From: Actinoplanes lobatus
Lineage (GTDB): Bacteria; Actinomycetota; Actinomycetes; Mycobacteriales; Micromonosporaceae
Assembly (NCBI RefSeq): GCF_014205215.1
Contig: NZ_JACHNC010000001.1
Location: forward strand, 3,725,001-3,789,000
Reading direction: 5' to 3'
DNA: 64,000 nt
Shown: one piece after another, positions 63,645-64,000 of the stretch
Numbering within the stretch: the first letter of the stretch is position 1
Layout: each line of letters begins with the position of its first letter
Made by a program: the position numbers and the translations under genes
Notes under the pieces: model-generated
What the model was told of the DNA's origin: nothing
The model's input: the letters and a program-made list of their open reading frames with translations, nothing else
Database searches by the model: none

Positions 63645-64000
63645 TTACAGCCTATGCGAGCGAGCGTCATCCGAACGGTCACTTACCGATAGGCGAACGG
63701 TTGAGTCTTGATGCGATGCGGCGGCTTCAGCCCTGGTGAGAAGGGCGGTGAAACGTGCGGCGCCACGAACCGGTGACACCCAGTCGCCCGAGGTTTCCAC
63801 CAAGCGGGTGTCCGGCCGCTCCAGCCATGCCAGGATCCGCTCACTCTCCTCGGCCGTCGCGGCCGGCGCCGGGCCCGGACCGGGCAGCACCGTCTCCGCC
63901 GTCAGCCTCGCCGCGTCCAGCGTCGGGCGGGGATGCTCGCGCGGCGGGGAGGTGGCCGCCGCCGCCAGCCGGCCGTGCCGGATCACCGAGATCTCCCAGC
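63645..64000 (-). CDS. C-terminal part of a DEDDh exonuclease/UvrC-like protein (5' part beyond window)
   Basis: The minus-strand frame is open from the right edge to the stop at 63645, with WEISVIRHGRLAAAA near the edge. The visible 118 residues (RLTAETVLPGPGPAPAATAE, WLERPDTRLVETSGDWVSPV) match, as I remember it, the C-terminal part of actinobacterial DEDDh exonucleases fused to a UvrC-type GIY-YIG domain (M. tuberculosis Rv2191, which also lies near trpD and qcr). The catalytic parts are outside the window. Confidence 0.65.
   Translation of the reverse strand, partial: WEISVIRHGRLAAAATSPPREHPRPTLDAARLTAETVLPGPGPAPAATAEESERILAWLERPDTRLVETSGDWVSPVRGAARFTALLTRAEAAASHQDSTVRLSVSDRSDDARSHRL

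Overview
The window is high-GC DNA (dense overlapping genes, many GTG starts, GC-biased third positions) from an actinobacterium. I infer the family Micromonosporaceae (Actinoplanes or a relative) from gene content and order. Much of the order matches a block I know from Mycobacterium tuberculosis (about Rv2191 to Rv2219): a DEDDh exonuclease fragment, trpD, ctaE-qcrCAB, ctaF/ctaC, a PfkB kinase, an ErpA-type Fe-S carrier, glycerate kinase, a DUF3043 protein, a CobT-like domain with cobS, gcvT, leucyl aminopeptidase, lpdA/sucB, a TIGR01777 epimerase, lipB, lipA and a DUF4191 protein. No rRNA, tRNA, CRISPR array, transposase or prophage gene was seen.

Layout. 1-3 kb: end of a type VII secretion locus (eccE, cut by the left edge, and an EccA-like ATPase). 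3-8.3 kb: DUF4191 protein, a large LuxR-type ATPase regulator, a small membrane protein. 8.5-14.3 kb: lipA, an archaeal-type aspartyl-tRNA synthetase behind a T-box-like leader, two membrane-anchored PQQ-like propeller paralogues, lipB. 14.3-22.8 kb: two large polytopic membrane paralogues, an epimerase, the 2-oxoacid dehydrogenase E2 and E3 genes (lipoate users next to the lipoate makers). 22.8-30.6 kb: pepA, gcvT, cobS and a CobU-CobT fusion, a site-2 protease, an aldo/keto reductase. 30.6-41.7 kb: a giant low-complexity WG-repeat protein, a three-gene ABC exporter, a cupin regulator divergent from azlC/azlD, and 1.5 kb of repeats. 41.7-48.4 kb: DUF3043, murA, nadA, glycerate kinase, erpA, PfkB kinase, P-loop kinase. 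48.5-58.6 kb: TusA-like protein and cysteine desulfurase, then the respiratory block ctaC-ctaF, trpD, ctaG-like, ctaE-qcrCAB (cytochrome bc-aa3 supercomplex; ctaD is not here). 58.8-64 kb: a barstar-domain protein, an AsnC-type effector domain, a sugar nucleotidyltransferase, a NUDIX hydrolase, a RelA/SpoT homologue, and the 3' end of an exonuclease gene at the right edge.

The most unusual content is non-coding. (1) A structured element of about 118 bp occurs twice (3176-3294 and 48372-48488). Two stems differ in sequence between copies yet stay paired, around an unchanging TTACAA bulge and an unchanging 3' tail, each 4-5 nt past a stop codon. (2) A family of GATCTTGGACG-type palindromes lies between gcvT and cobS and in the 41 kb gap. 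(3) Minisatellites with units of 18 to 63 bp sit at or next to the 3' ends of genes (lipA, azlC, azlD, the small gene after lipB) or inside a linker (the LuxR-type regulator). The 63-bp array after azlC keeps azlC's reading frame open past its stop codon.
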